From positions 43,828 through 107,827 of the forward strand of contig CAZVUM010000007.1 of assembly GCA_964629575.1 (NCBI GenBank): a DNA stretch of 64,000 nucleotides. The letters are read 5' to 3'. A program made the translations under genes and the position numbers. The stretch is from JAYPWI01 sp964629575 (GTDB lineage: Bacteria; Actinomycetota; Acidimicrobiia; Acidimicrobiales; Poriferisodalaceae). The notes below the pieces were generated by a model, which searched no databases, was not told the origin of the DNA, and saw nothing but the letters and a program-made list of their open reading frames with translations. This document shows positions 19,201 to 27,466 of the stretch, in pieces (the stretch's first letter is position 1; each line of letters opens with the position of its first letter).

Positions 19201-20041
19201 CGCCAACGCAGCGGGACGTGGCTTCGTCGTGTTCCAGAGCAACGTTGACTTCGCGGGCTACGACGACTTCACTGCCGACAAGAATCCGCCCGCGGTGCAG
19301 GTCCGCGATTTCGCCGAGGTCCGCCTCGTGATGGTGGACACGCGGTGGTCGCGGTCGTTCCTCAAGTCGACCCGCAATGCGCGACTCATGCCGGAGGAGT
19401 CGCTGAAGCGGGTGCTCGACGAACTCGACCCTGATGGACCGGGGGGAGACAAGCTCGTCGTGCTCGCTGTGTCGCGACCCATGATCGGCAACCTGCCGCG
19501 CGGCAAGACGCTGTACCAGTTCGAGGCCGGCGCCGAGGCGTACACAGCGCAATACCAACAGCTCTGCCGGCGGATCGCCGATCGGGCCGATGCGGGGCGG
19601 CCGACGCTCATCGTCAGCGGTGACGTCCACAAGCAGGCGGTCCGATCGGCGATCGACCATCGAGTCCTCGAGGTCGTGAGCAGCCCGATGGGTTTTCTGG
19701 GCGGCGGATGGTTCGCGAGCGTCCAGAAGAAGATCATGAACGTGATCGAGGACACACGCGGGGCCGCGAACGCGATACGAGCGGCGCTTCGGCTCGGAAT
19801 CCCCCCAGACGACGCCTTCCTCAAGCGGTTCGGCGACGACTACGAACCTCATCCGGGCCACACCCACTTCACCGAGGACGACTACGACGACGTTCGTGAC
19901 GGTCTCGTCCGGCTCGACCTCGACCTGAGCACGGCCAGACGCCCAGTGCTCACCTACGAGCTCTTCCCCACCACGGGCGCGCGCCTCCCCAACGAGACCT
20001 TCACATGGGATCCCGACGCCGGCTGGCTCCGCGTCGGCTGA
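16271..20041 (+). CDS. Membrane SGNH hydrolase - PhoD-like phosphatase fusion
   Basis: A 1256-residue protein with three parts. Residues 1 to about 335 form around ten TM helices. Residues about 340-640 are an SGNH/GDSL hydrolase: block I IGDSFISGEG (Ser349), block III IGGNDTG (Asn456) and block V MHPNAVGH (His601). After another TM helix (about 675-697), residues about 820-1256 form a PhoD-type metallophosphatase: VVGSCFDREN, WLGDQVYID (about 860), LPDDHEFWNG (about 930) and VSGDVHKQ (about 1117). The SGNH domain probably acts as an extracytoplasmic esterase; the PhoD part as a phosphodi- or monoesterase. GTG at 16271 is the likely start; a 167-bp gap separates it from the divergent surface-protein gene. 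Substrates are unknown; cell-envelope polymers are plausible. Confidence 0.85.
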   Translation: MRTLGAIRNWCCVHPRSVLALGTLVGAIGVVILLGAVTQTDFPSAVALSVLGAFVGSGSLLLFREIFALWFRVEDNRFAGLLVGLGLVAVGAAFVWAGVVGERSSAAALGVFAAILGALAFSVRLRDSAVNHPWVWTVAGLALMLVGGLRLANDEGALAINAGLWLGGLTAFKLGFLPVVDLLTPDNGALLPTPKALAKRRTRLIVALVACGVATACGALFVTVGTAAPHRGLLLFGALTSIAAVSGLGLAATRLTLPPGAWWLVFVAGAVAVIVAVPWVGLTFDWRGLALVVAGIFVVVGAWFVFRGEGLVFLVLAGFVLVWALVERNDDTIPSLAADTPAILAIGDSFISGEGADTFIEGTNTKAADGNTCRRAATSYPYLVAAAQNPPMQAISLACSGAVSAEIHKEPQKRNVDSTIAGWLPQLDSLTHTDPVIVDPRAREAVEVVLVSIGGNDTGFETIVMACLLPANCSDQRERWFAKAESLEGRLARTYQRIDRATGDAHVVVVPYPLFVDTRECGNVASVEEFAFVVEFVEVLNATIARAARTAGVVVADTSRAFDGHFQCDPEPAANMIVLAPPDGPISARLDPGAWVHGSMHPNAVGHQRQAEVLIPLVAALRAGEDPQPWLVDLQAVPESALGVPAVERAMLLEDAQSQLTDRRWITEQLFAAARALAGPIALLIGGGMLMALAATGLRWRWARFLAPRRPSTPNAELEDRQLHLIALSACRTSVDVLCVVPGTTAPHDAAVVDEDRTRLASLDTWRCFAGGEHTFHWAKTTVPNLSPDTSHVVRAIADEPFEPSPTAVATTLPAESTTSLSLVVGSCFDRENQQARENLAAAYLTAAPLDEQPRPLQLWLGDQVYIDAPWTEGLRVADAAELVARKYLDTWEIGRPVERGGTIPVDKAMRDPEQAFGAALRGSSNFFLPDDHEFWNGYPKLSFLTLTLQAVRRAIKLAIGWVRKATAQHPTSHGPFANAAGRGFVVFQSNVDFAGYDDFTADKNPPAVQVRDFAEVRLVMVDTRWSRSFLKSTRNARLMPEESLKRVLDELDPDGPGGDKLVVLAVSRPMIGNLPRGKTLYQFEAGAEAYTAQYQQLCRRIADRADAGRPTLIVSGDVHKQAVRSAIDHRVLEVVSSPMGFLGGGWFASVQKKIMNVIEDTRGAANAIRAALRLGIPPDDAFLKRFGDDYEPHPGHTHFTEDDYDDVRDGLVRLDLDLSTARRPVLTYELFPTTGARLPNETFTWDPDAGWLRVG

Positions 20042-20044
20042 GAG

Positions 20045-23000
20045 CTACAGCGACACAGCGCGGCAGCTGGTGCGGACGCACCTGTTGCTCGACCAGACCG
20101 ACGTGGGCATGTCGGCGAGCGGGCCGGACGACGTCAGCGGCGCGCCGCGCAGGCCGCCAGGCAGATCCAGCGGAGACCCGAAGCCGTAGTCGTCCCCCGG
20201 CTCGTACCAACGCGACGGATCGCTCGGCGTGGTCGTCGGCGCCTCGTCGGCCGGCTGTGTCGTCGGCGTGCCGTCCGCCGGGTCCGGTGATCCCTCTGGA
20301 GGGGTCCCCTCGACGGGAGCGACGATCGTGGTCGACGGTGGAGGTGCGGGGGTGGGGCTCCCGGCGTCATAGAACACGAAGCCACCAGGCGAGCTGAGCA
20401 CCACGTCCGAACCGACACGCAGTTCCACGTCCACCGCACCGGCTCGCCGTGTGCGGGGGACCTCCACGACGAGCTTCGTGGGGCCGCCGCTGAGCACGGT
20501 GGCCTTGGTATCACCGAACCAGACGTGCGGCAGCTGTGGGAAGAGTCCGGTGAGGGTCACGAACGCGCTGGCATTGGTCTCGCCTGCCCCGGGGGAGATG
20601 GCGAACAGGGCCCAGACGACGGGGGCAGGCGGTTGAGTGTCCGGCGAAGGACCAGCACCCGGGTTCGGCGTGGGTGCGGGGGCTGGGGCGGGAGCCGGAG
20701 ACGGGGCGGATTCGGGTGCCGGGGCCGGCGCCACCGTGGTCTGTGTCGGTGCAGGCGTGGAGTCGCCGGGAACGGGCGAAGGCGACGAGGACGGCTCGGT
20801 CGTGACAGGTGCGGGGTCGGGACCGGTCGGCGGCGTATCGGGCTGGGGTGAGCCCCCGGGCTGAGGAGCGGTCGTGGACGGCACAGGGGCAGCTCCGCCG
20901 ACCGTCGTCGTGGGTGCGGGGCCTGGTTGTGTCGGTTGGGCGGGTTCGCTCGGCTGCTGCGTCTGTGGTGGTTCCGGCTGCGGCGCGGTCGGGCTCGGCT
21001 GGCCCGGTGTCGGCTGGCCAGGTGTCGCCGGCGCAGGGGCGGGGGCAGGCTCAGACGGCGTGGGACTGGGGGTCGGAGCGGGTGACGGGGCGGGGGCCGG
21101 AGCGGTGGTGGAGGGTGGCGAGCCCGCCTGCACCTCGAAGAACAGGGCCTGCGGAGGAGCGACGAGGCCCGAACCGTCCGCAGCCGCGGCCTCGACGACC
21201 AGAGCATATGACCCGCTCGGCAAGGACGTCTCGAGCCCGATCGTGATACCGGTCGTCCCAAGAGCCGGTTGCAGCGTGATCGACTGCGCCCCCGTGAGCG
21301 GAACGAGTCCACTCGCATCTGTCCGGTACGTCGCGCCACCCACGGCGACGTCGTGGTCGACGATCCCGTAGGCCGACCCGTCGTGGCTCATCAACAAGCG
21401 CGCCTGCCATGCGAAGTCCCGCCCGGCCAGCATCGCCGTGTCGTTGACGCGAATGTGCAGGTCCGCATCGACCCCGGTCGACTCGTAGGCGGCGTCGAGC
21501 CCGCTCGCGTCCACACGTATCGGCGCGCCCAGATTCTCGTAGAGCTGGCCGACGTTGAGACGGACCGGGTTGATCAAGCGGCCAGAGAGAGCGCTCTGCT
21601 GGTCGCCGGCCGCGACGAGACGGCTTTCGACTTCCTGCGGAGTTGCCTCGGGCAGATCACCGAGCAGCAGCGCCGCCGCGCCTGCCACCATCGGCGTCGC
21701 CATCGAGGTCCCGCTGGCGGTCTTCCATGCACCGTCGGGCACGGTGGAGAGGATGTGGCTCCCGGGAGCTCCCATGGTGACGGTGGCCACTCCGTAGTTG
21801 GAGAACGACGATCGTCCGTCGGCGCTGTCGGTGGACGCGATGGTGATGACGTTGTCGTACAGAGGAGCGAACGACGCAGGCCAGACCGGTGCTCCGTCGA
21901 TGTCGACATTGCTGTTTCCGGCGGCAGCCACCACGAGCACACCGTTGTCCCGCGCGTATTGGATCGCCTGCTCGACGTATCCGAAGGACGTACGCGGGGT
22001 CCCCGGCTGGGTACCGAGGCTCATGTTGATGACGTCGGCCCCGTTGTCGACGGCATACCGGATCGCGGCGCCGAACCAGCTGCTGTAGCCGCTGCCCCGG
22101 GTGTCGAGAACCCGCAAATCCATGATGGTCGCACCGGGAGCCACGCCTGCGATTCCCGTGGAGTCCCGCCGGGCGGCAGCGATGCCGGCGACGTGCGTGC
22201 CGTGGTAGTGGTTGTTGCCGTCCCAGGGGCCGGCGTCGCGGTTGACGAAGTCCCAGCCGAAGCAGTCGTCGATGTAGCCGTTGCCGTCGTCGTCGACGCC
22301 GTTGGAGCAGTTCTCGTCGTCGTTGACCCAGCTCGAGCCGGCGAGGTCGGGGTGCGAGAAGTCGACCCCGGTGTCGAGAACCGCGACCACGATACCGACA
22401 CCGCCAGACGCCTTGGGCCATGCGTCCGTGATGTCGACGTCTGCATCGGCGACGTAGCCCGCCGATTGGCCCATGTTCTCCAGAGCCCACTGTTGATCGA
22501 AGTACGGATCGTTCTCGAAGGCGTGCGCGGCCTGGTCGACGGTCACTTCGACGTCTGCACCGATGACCGCCGCCAACTCGACCTCGTTGTAGCTGGTGAC
22601 CACGGCCAGGGTCGTGTCGTCCACCATCCACACGTCGAAGACGTCACGATCGTCTTCCAGGATTTCGAGCACACCGCGCTGGGGCTCGGGCTGCGTGTCC
22701 GGTGCGGGCACTGCGGGGGCGTCCGAGGCGCCAAAGACGAGAATGCGTCGACCGTCGGGGTAGACCGCCCAGATGTTGCCGGCGGTGTCGGGCATCAGCC
22801 GCGCCTGGCCCGGCTGCCCGACGAGTCGGTCGAGCTCGAGTCCAGTTGTGGCGTCCACCCCCGAGGACACCTCGATCTCAGGGGGCACGGGCGTCGCCTC
22901 GGTCGACGCCGCATGGAGCTGCAACCCTGAGACGTCCACCAGGAAGTGGCGCCGGTCGTCATCGGGCGGCGCCGGCTCGAAGAGGCCGAGATCTTCGAAA

Positions 23001-23128
23001 ACCGGCGGAGGCTCTTCGGCCGGTTCGGCGGCCCCACCGCCTCCTGCGAAGCCCATCAGGTAGCCGACGACGACAACGACAACGACAGCGCCGATGGCTG
23101 CGAAGTGTGGTTTGCGGAGAGCCGGCAT
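20045..23128 (-). CDS. Subtilisin-like serine protease (S8) with Pro-rich linker and IPT/TIG-like domain
   Basis: A 1027-residue secreted protease. The N-terminus has a TM or signal segment (AAIGAVVVVVVVGYLMGF) and a propeptide of about 190 residues. The S8 domain carries an intact triad: Asp252 in VAVLDTGVDFSHP, His309 in HGTHVAGI and Ser475 in SGTSMATPMVAG. An Asp-rich loop (NGVDDDGNGYIDD) near residue 280 may bind calcium. After a beta-rich region comes a Pro/Ala/Thr-rich linker of about 170 residues, then an Ig-like IPT/TIG domain near residues 860-950 and a further Pro/Thr tail. It is convergent with the SGNH-PhoD gene, 3 bp apart. It may process surface proteins such as the repeat protein nearby (inference). 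Confidence 0.92.
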   Translation of the reverse strand: MPALRKPHFAAIGAVVVVVVVGYLMGFAGGGGAAEPAEEPPPVFEDLGLFEPAPPDDDRRHFLVDVSGLQLHAASTEATPVPPEIEVSSGVDATTGLELDRLVGQPGQARLMPDTAGNIWAVYPDGRRILVFGASDAPAVPAPDTQPEPQRGVLEILEDDRDVFDVWMVDDTTLAVVTSYNEVELAAVIGADVEVTVDQAAHAFENDPYFDQQWALENMGQSAGYVADADVDITDAWPKASGGVGIVVAVLDTGVDFSHPDLAGSSWVNDDENCSNGVDDDGNGYIDDCFGWDFVNRDAGPWDGNNHYHGTHVAGIAAARRDSTGIAGVAPGATIMDLRVLDTRGSGYSSWFGAAIRYAVDNGADVINMSLGTQPGTPRTSFGYVEQAIQYARDNGVLVVAAAGNSNVDIDGAPVWPASFAPLYDNVITIASTDSADGRSSFSNYGVATVTMGAPGSHILSTVPDGAWKTASGTSMATPMVAGAAALLLGDLPEATPQEVESRLVAAGDQQSALSGRLINPVRLNVGQLYENLGAPIRVDASGLDAAYESTGVDADLHIRVNDTAMLAGRDFAWQARLLMSHDGSAYGIVDHDVAVGGATYRTDASGLVPLTGAQSITLQPALGTTGITIGLETSLPSGSYALVVEAAAADGSGLVAPPQALFFEVQAGSPPSTTAPAPAPSPAPTPSPTPSEPAPAPAPATPGQPTPGQPSPTAPQPEPPQTQQPSEPAQPTQPGPAPTTTVGGAAPVPSTTAPQPGGSPQPDTPPTGPDPAPVTTEPSSSPSPVPGDSTPAPTQTTVAPAPAPESAPSPAPAPAPAPTPNPGAGPSPDTQPPAPVVWALFAISPGAGETNASAFVTLTGLFPQLPHVWFGDTKATVLSGGPTKLVVEVPRTRRAGAVDVELRVGSDVVLSSPGGFVFYDAGSPTPAPPPSTTIVAPVEGTPPEGSPDPADGTPTTQPADEAPTTTPSDPSRWYEPGDDYGFGSPLDLPGGLRGAPLTSSGPLADMPTSVWSSNRCVRTSCRAVSL

Positions 23129-23216
23129 GGGCCACGTTTCCGTTCTCGCGCGGGCGAACAGGCGTCACCCACTCGTGTCGGTCACACGGCCGTCGGAATT
23201 GAGCCGGCGGCTCCCG

Positions 23217-24059
23217 TCACGCCGTGCTCGGACGCCCCGTTGTGGGAGGCAGCCGGTTGGTGATCTGGTGCGCTCGCAGCGCGATCGCCTCGTTCCAGGC
23301 CTCGTCGGTGAACAGCCAGAACTGGTTGTCCAAGATCGCGTCGTGGACCTGCTCACCCACAACAGCGGGATCGAGCCCCGTGCTCAGCGCGCGCTCGGAG
23401 AAATCGAGCCACTTGGCTCCGAGCTCATCCTGCGGCGACCCGACTCCGGTCCCCCGTCGCTTCGTCGCCTCGATGATGTCGGTGTCGACGAAACCAGGGC
23501 ACAGGCAGGTGACGCCCACGCTCGACCGCTCCGAACGCAGCTCGTGGTACAGCGTCTCGGCGAGAGCGGCGACGCCGTGCTTGGCGACCATGTAGGGGCC
23601 GCTGAACGCGCTCGCCACGTGGCCGGCGATGCTGGCCGTGATCACGACATGACCGTCGCCGTGCTCCACGAGACCGGGCACAAAGGCGCGGATGCCGTGG
23701 ATCACCCCGTCGAGAAGGATGCCGAGGCTCCAGTCCCAGTCCTCTTGGGTCAACGTCCACGCCCGGCCGGCGGAGCCGGTGACTCCGGCGTTGAGGCACA
23801 CGATGTTGGCCGCCCCGAAGGCGTCGAGGGTGGCGTCGCGCAACGCGACGTTGGCGTCCCAGTCCGAGACATCGGCGTGAACCGCGATCGCCTTGGATCC
23901 CGCCGTCTCGACCTCGGTGACCACTGTCGCGGCGGCCTCGTCATTGACGTCGGCGACCACCACGTTCATGCCGGCCTGGGCGAATCGCAGGGCCATCGCC
24001 CTGCCCATGCCGGATGCTCCGCCTGTGACGACTGCCGTTTTTCCTGAAAGGCTCTCCAT
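23217..24059 (-). CDS. SDR family NAD(P)-dependent oxidoreductase
   Basis: A 280-residue classical short-chain dehydrogenase. The cofactor motif is TGGASGMGRA (residues 12-21), the NAG motif reads CLNAGVTG, the catalytic Ser is in ITASIAGH and Tyr/Lys are in YMVAKHG. The Asp in VVADVNDE after beta-2 favours NAD(H). It has a C-terminal extension of about 40 residues beyond a standard SDR. It is divergent from an ABC transporter ATPase gene 33 bp away. The substrate is not evident; relatives handle alcohols and hydroxyacyl compounds. Confidence 0.88.
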   Translation of the reverse strand: MESLSGKTAVVTGGASGMGRAMALRFAQAGMNVVVADVNDEAAATVVTEVETAGSKAIAVHADVSDWDANVALRDATLDAFGAANIVCLNAGVTGSAGRAWTLTQEDWDWSLGILLDGVIHGIRAFVPGLVEHGDGHVVITASIAGHVASAFSGPYMVAKHGVAALAETLYHELRSERSSVGVTCLCPGFVDTDIIEATKRRGTGVGSPQDELGAKWLDFSERALSTGLDPAVVGEQVHDAILDNQFWLFTDEAWNEAIALRAHQITNRLPPTTGRPSTA

Positions 24060-24092
24060 GTCGTCAACCTAGAGCGCGATGGCGAGGCGCGA

Positions 24093-24991
24093 GTGGCCGA
24101 CCAACCGATTCTGACCCGCGGTCTGACCAAGCACTACGGCGACTTCCCGGCTCTGGTCGACCTGGACCTGGAGGTCCGCGCCGGGGAGGTGTTCGGGTTT
24201 CTGGGACCCAACGGCTCCGGGAAAACAACGATGATCCGGACGATTCTCGACGAGATCCGGCCGACCGCCGGCTCGGCGTCGATCCTGGGTTTCGATTCTC
24301 GCCGCGACTCCGTCGAGATCCGTCGTCACATCGGGTACCTGCCGGGCGATCTCGCCCTCTACCCCGACCTCACCGGTCGAGACACCCTGAGCTTTTTCGC
24401 AAACCTCCGGGGCGGTGTCGACTGGACCTTCGTCGACGAGTTGGCCCAGCGCCTCGCCGCGGATCTGAGCAAGAAGGTCGGCGACCTGAGCTCCGGCAAC
24501 CGCCAGAAGATCGGCCTTCTCCAAGCCCTGATGAATCGACCGCAGCTCGTGATCATGGACGAGCCGAGCACCGGCCTCGACCCGCTCGTCCAGCACGAGT
24601 TCCACGAGCTCCTCCGTGAGATCGCGTCCGAAGGTCGAACGGTCTTCCTCAGCAGCCACACCCTCTTTGAAGTTCAACGGGTAGCGGATCGGGTCGCGGT
24701 CATTCGAGAGGGCCGGTTGGTCGCGGTCGAAGGCCTCGCCGACCTGCGCTCCAAAGCTCTGCGCCGGGTCGACATCGAGGTGGATCAACCGATCGAGCCC
24801 GACGAGCTCGACGGCATCGCCCACCTCGACGGTGTACGCCAGGTCGACATCGACGGCCGGCGACTCTCGGTCTCGTTCTCGGGGTCGATGGCCGAGATTC
24901 TCCACGCGGTCATGGAGCGCCGAGCTGTGGTCGACATCGCGACCCGCGAGGCCGACCTCGAGGAGATCTTCCTCACCTTCTACCGCGACCG
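24093..24991 (+). CDS. ABC transporter ATP-binding protein (3' end in gap)
   Basis: A nucleotide-binding subunit, truncated by the 100-N gap after about 299 residues. Walker A is GPNGSGKTT, the signature is LSSGNRQKIG (usual LSGGxxQ), Walker B is LVIMDEPSTGLD and the switch His is in FLSSHTLFEV. The C-terminal accessory region and the ending LEEIFLTFYRD are typical of ABC-2/NatA-type exporters, so little is probably missing. GTG at 24093 is the first plausible start. The next gene is the matching permease. Confidence 0.92.
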
Positions 24992-25091
24992 NNNNNNNNN
25001 NNNNNNNNNNNNNNNNNNNNNNNNNNNNNNNNNNNNNNNNNNNNNNNNNNNNNNNNNNNNNNNNNNNNNNNNNNNNNNNNNNNNNNNNNNN
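24992..25091. other. Assembly gap (100 N)
   Basis: A run of exactly 100 N between the ATPase and permease genes. It hides the ATPase stop and the permease start; the true length is unknown. Confidence 0.98.
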
Positions 25092-26637
25092 CCGCGACAT
25101 CGACCTGGGCCTGTACACCGATCTCCCCGAGGGCATCCGCGGGCTCATGGGGATCCCGGCCGAGGCAGACACGGCAACCCTCGCCTACAACGTCCTGTTC
25201 TCGTTCACCGGGTCGCTCACGATCGCAGGACTCGCCGTGTCGTGGGGAGCGGCGGCGATCGCCGGCGAAGAGCGAGACGGCACGGTCGGCATCCTCCTGG
25301 CCAACCCGATCAGCCGTCACACGGTGCTGCTGTCGCGCCTCGCGGCAGGGGCGACCGTCACGATCGCCACATCAGCGCTCGCCTGGGCAACGGCCCGGCT
25401 GGTGCCGGTGCTCCTCGGAGTCGAGATCGGGGCGACCCGGGTCGATGCGATGATGATCCACCTCTGCGCGAACGCGCTGTTCTGGGGGGCGCTCGCCGCC
25501 GCGGTGGGCGCCGGCACCGGTCGCGCTCGAACGACGGGAGCGGCAGGCGCCGCCGGCATGGCGCTCTCCTACGTGGTCGCCGGCCTGTTCCCCCTCGTCC
25601 CCGGGCTCGCCGGGCTGGCGAAGATCTCGCCGTGGTACTACTTCGACGGCAGCGAGCCCCTCACAAACGGGGTACGCGGCTCGCACATCGTCGTTCTCCT
25701 CGGCGCGGCCGCGGTCTTCACGGCCGTCGGCGTCATGCTTCTCCGGCGTCGAGACCTGCGCTCGCGCGACTCGGGCGCTCGCCTTCTCGACATTTTGCGA
25801 AACCACCCTGTCACCGACCGCGTCGGGGATGCGCTGGCGGGGCGCGCCCGGGTGTCGCACGTGTGGGTGCGTGTCACGTCCGAACACCAGGGCCTGCTAG
25901 TGGTCACTGCGGTGGTGATGTTCGTCGTGATGGGCGTCGCCATGGGACCGATGTACGCGGCGGTTGATGATCCCCTGGCGACCTTTGCCGCTGACGTCCC
26001 AGAGCAGGTCATGGCCCTCGCGGGCGGCGGCGACCTGAGTAGTCCCGAGGGGTGGTTCCAGGCCGAGACGTTCTCTTTGATGGCACCGGCCGCGCTGATC
26101 ACGATCGCGATCGTTCTCGGCGCCCGCGCGCTCGCGCGCGAGGAGGCCACGGGCTCCCTGGGCGTGCTTCTCGCCAACCCGATCAGCCGGAGACGTGTCA
26201 TGACGCACTACGCAACGGCGATGGTGGCGCATGCGCTCGTGGTGGTGGCCGCCACCGGGTTCGGTGTCGCCGCCGGGTCGGCGATAGCGGGACTGGGGCT
26301 GTCGCAGGCGCGCATCGCTTGGACCTGCCTGCTCGCGCTCCTCCTAGGGCTGGTGTTCGGCGCGATCGCCCTCGCCATCGTCGGTGCGACCGGGTCGTCC
26401 CGCGTCGCCTCATGGGTCACGGTCGGGCTGGCTCTGACCTCGCACCTCCTCAACGCCTTCCTCCCGCTCAGCGACCGTTGGGCCCCGCTCGCCGAGTGGA
26501 CGCCGCACCACTACTACCTCGGAGGTGAGCCACTCACGTCCGGCGCTGACGTCGGCCACCTCGGAGTCCTCGCTGCCCTCGTCGCCGTGGCGTTCTGGGT
26601 CGCTCTCGCAGCATTCGAACGCCGCGACCTGTCCTGA
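25092..26637 (+). CDS. ABC transporter permease, internally duplicated (5' end in gap)
   Basis: At least 515 residues of an ABC-2 type permease whose start is lost in the gap. There are about ten TM helices in two similar halves. Each half contains LLANPISR (LLANPISRHTVLLSR, then LLANPISRRRVMTHY) and a matching loop near its end (GSEPLTNGV, then GGEPLTSGA). A tandem fusion of two permease domains can form the whole channel with an ATPase dimer. It works with the ATPase just upstream as an exporter; the substrate is unknown. It is convergent with the next gene, 8 bp away. Confidence 0.9.
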
Positions 26638-26645
26638 TGCTCGGG

Positions 26646-27443
26646 TCAGTCTGGCGCGATGAGAATCGGGAACCAATCCCCGCGTAGACGGTCGCCGTCG
26701 CTCATCCCGTGACCGGGGAAGGGTGGCGAGGTGCGGCCGGTGCGGGCGACGTAGCGCGCGTCGTCGCCCACGAACCGGGCGCTGAAGGCACGCCTCGCGG
26801 CCCCAGTCTCATTCCCGCGTGCGCCATGAACCGCTCGGAAGTGGAACGCCACGGCGTCGCCAGGTTGCAGCGACCATTCGAGAACGTCGCTCCCACCGTC
26901 TCGATCGGGATCCGGAACCGGGAGGTAGTCGCCCTCTTCGTAGAACGACGTCCCCGAGAGCCACCGCACGGGCAGAACGTCACGCTCCCATCGATGCGAC
27001 CCCCGGATGATGCGCAGGGTCGCCGAGTCGACCGGATCGAGCGGAATCCACAGGCTCACCGTCTGGCGGCCGTCGACGAAGTAGTACGGGCTGTCGCTGT
27101 GCCACGGTGTCGCTGTCTCTGTTCCAGCGTCCTTCAACAGCACGTGGTCGTGGAAGAACTGCACCGTCTGGGACGCCATGAGCTCGCCAGCGATGGCTGC
27201 GGCCGGCGACTCCCGGACGAATCGTTCGAACTCGGGGATGCGCTCCCAATTGCAGTAGTCGTCCCAGAAGCGCCCGGAACCGCCGTCGGGAACGTTTTCG
27301 GCGAAGTACGGACCGGGCTCGTCGAGGTTGCGCGCGACGCCGACCCGCAGCTCGTCGATCCATCCCACGAACGCCGAACGGATGACCACGGCACCGTCGA
27401 GGGCGAATGCATCGATCGTGGACGGGTCGAGCACCTGGGGCAC
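26646..27443 (-). CDS. Phytanoyl-CoA dioxygenase (PhyH) family protein
   Basis: A 265-residue Fe(II)/2-oxoglutarate dioxygenase-like protein. The iron site is His115-x-Asp117 in PWHSDSPY with the distal His206 in FRAVHGARG. These enzymes hydroxylate acyl-CoAs or other small carbon skeletons; the substrate here is unknown. The GTG start at 27443 lies 23 bp from the ATG of the divergent enolase-superfamily gene, so both promoters would overlap. A second PhyH gene occurs at 52.1 kb but is not closely similar. Confidence 0.88.
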   Translation of the reverse strand: MPQVLDPSTIDAFALDGAVVIRSAFVGWIDELRVGVARNLDEPGPYFAENVPDGGSGRFWDDYCNWERIPEFERFVRESPAAAIAGELMASQTVQFFHDHVLLKDAGTETATPWHSDSPYYFVDGRQTVSLWIPLDPVDSATLRIIRGSHRWERDVLPVRWLSGTSFYEEGDYLPVPDPDRDGGSDVLEWSLQPGDAVAFHFRAVHGARGNETGAARRAFSARFVGDDARYVARTGRTSPPFPGHGMSDGDRLRGDWFPILIAPD

Positions 27444-27466
27444 GCAGCGAATCTACTGTCGTCGTC

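Noticed and set aside
17690..19867. A 725-codon minus-strand frame opposite the SGNH-PhoD gene
   Set aside because: It is antisense to clear catalytic motifs and has Arg/Val-rich composition typical of shadows.
21269..22930. A 553-codon plus-strand frame opposite the protease gene
   Set aside because: It is antisense to the intact S8 catalytic triad; composition is that of a shadow frame.
27407..27466. A 20-codon N-terminal extension of the enolase-superfamily gene
   Set aside because: It would overlap the divergent PhyH start and has no fold match; the ATG at 27467 fits the cap domain.
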